A stretch of 6,105 nt of DNA from Pedosphaera sp. (GTDB lineage Bacteria > Verrucomicrobiota > Verrucomicrobiae > Limisphaerales > Pedosphaeraceae). The position numbers and the translations under genes are program-made. The stretch is from positions 1 to 6,105 of the forward strand of contig JAQGPB010000461.1 in NCBI GenBank assembly GCA_028293265.1, read 5' to 3'. The notes below the pieces were generated by a model. That model saw only the letters and a list, made by a program, of their open reading frames with translations. It was not told the origin of the DNA and did not search any database. This document shows, one piece after another, positions 5,794 through 6,105 of this stretch; position 1 is the first letter of the stretch, and each line of letters opens with the position of its first letter.

Positions 5794-6105
5794 TACAATG
5801 CTCTAAGCCACTACCCAAACTGATTTTCGCTTTCGCCTCCCCGATAGGCCATGAGGCACTCCCATTCCCATAATTCCCATCCCTCCTCCAAATCAGAAAA
5901 CCTCATGCAGAAAAACGACCCCTTTTCCGTGTAGGGAAAAAAGTTTTTTTCACACCCCAAAAAGATCAGGTTTTTCTGAAAGCACGGAGTGCCCGTAAAC
6001 ATTGCCCGCAACCGCCTTTTTTTCACAAAGATTCATCCAATAAAAAAAGCGTGTCAAACCTACCGTAGGTTTCATTTTCCAGCATCCGCTCTGGTAAGCT
6101 GGGTT
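5794..6105. other. AT-rich intergenic stretch without a supported gene
   Basis: No reading frame here resembles a known protein. A 71-codon minus-strand frame (6026..5811, GTG start) has no ribosome site and no recognisable features. A GGAGG at minus-strand 5888..5884 precedes only a 25-codon frame. Seen instead: tandem ATTCCCATA units (5864..5880), a run of A then T forming GAAAAAA/TTTTTTC (5936..5951), small stems such as GCAC-GGA-GTGC (5982..5992), and the palindrome at 6056..6072. The base composition is clearly poorer in G+C than the ndvB-like gene. Confidence 0.55.
6052..6072 (-). promoter_or_regulatory. Operator-like palindrome overlapping a minus-strand TTGACA box
   Basis: AAACCTA-CCG-TAGGTTT (6056..6072) is a 7-bp perfect inverted repeat. 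On the minus strand its right end overlaps a consensus -35 hexamer TTGACA (6057..6052). A regulator bound to the palindrome would touch the -35 region. However, the best -10 at 16-18 nt spacing (GAATCT or TGAATC) is poor and no leftward gene follows, so promoter function is doubtful. The palindrome could equally serve a rightward gene starting beyond the window. Confidence 0.25.

Noticed and set aside
4467..5873. A 468-codon open frame on the + strand overlapping almost all of pit in another frame
   Set aside because: Its translation is rich in His, Arg, Cys and Gly with no membrane segments or known motifs, while the overlapping frame gives a complete PiT permease. It also runs through repeat copy 2, so it is a chance open frame.
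5864..5880. Tandem ATTCCCATA units as the start of a CRISPR or larger repeat array
   Set aside because: Fewer than two full units with no spacers; only a short local duplication.
5811..6026. A 71-codon minus-strand frame with many Trp, Glu and Phe residues
   Set aside because: GTG start without a Shine-Dalgarno sequence, homopolymer-driven composition (Lys and Phe from A and T runs), no recognisable domain.

Overview
The window carries three protein-coding genes, all on the + strand, followed by a gene-poor AT-rich stretch. Most of the left part (2..3841) is the C-terminal portion of a very large cyclic beta-1,2-glucan synthase-type protein (NdvB/ChvB family); its N-terminal glycosyltransferase half lies outside the window. 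To the right are a small ArsR-type winged-helix regulator (4062..4367) and a PiT-family phosphate permease (4528..5649), probably a functional pair. The gene styles (NdvB homologue in a moderately GC-rich bacterium, PiT permease with a cysteine-containing central loop, few good Shine-Dalgarno sequences, AT-rich spacers) would fit a Verrucomicrobiota or related PVC-group bacterium. That placement is inferred from general familiarity and was not tested.

Layout: the ndvB-like gene ends at 3841 and is followed by a perfect-looking 31-nt stem-loop (3862..3892). Next comes a roughly 98-bp structured repeat (copy 1, 3913..4010), then arsR, a 160-nt gap with a GC-rich hairpin, and pit. A second copy of the same structured repeat lies in opposite orientation (copy 2, 5695..5793). 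The last 312 nt have no convincing gene but hold homopolymer tracts, a short tandem repeat and a palindrome beside a TTGACA box on the minus strand.

The most notable observation is the repeat pair. The reverse complement of 5695..5793 aligns with 3913..4010 at about 81 of 100 hand-aligned columns. Each copy is itself a nested double hairpin with a T-run after the inner stem. The two copies bracket exactly the arsR-pit module, with their T-run ends pointing inward. This could be a small non-autonomous mobile element (MITE- or REP-like), a repeat that helped carry the arsR-pit module, or a dispersed terminator/RNA element. The ndvB-like gene also carries an unusual in-frame insertion of about 60 codons (1247..1432).

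Working together: the glucan synthase makes or trims periplasmic/cell-surface beta-1,2-glucan and has no obvious link to the other two genes. The ArsR-type protein probably controls the downstream phosphate permease, possibly in response to a metal(loid) or redox signal through a C-terminal Cys-Cys pair.
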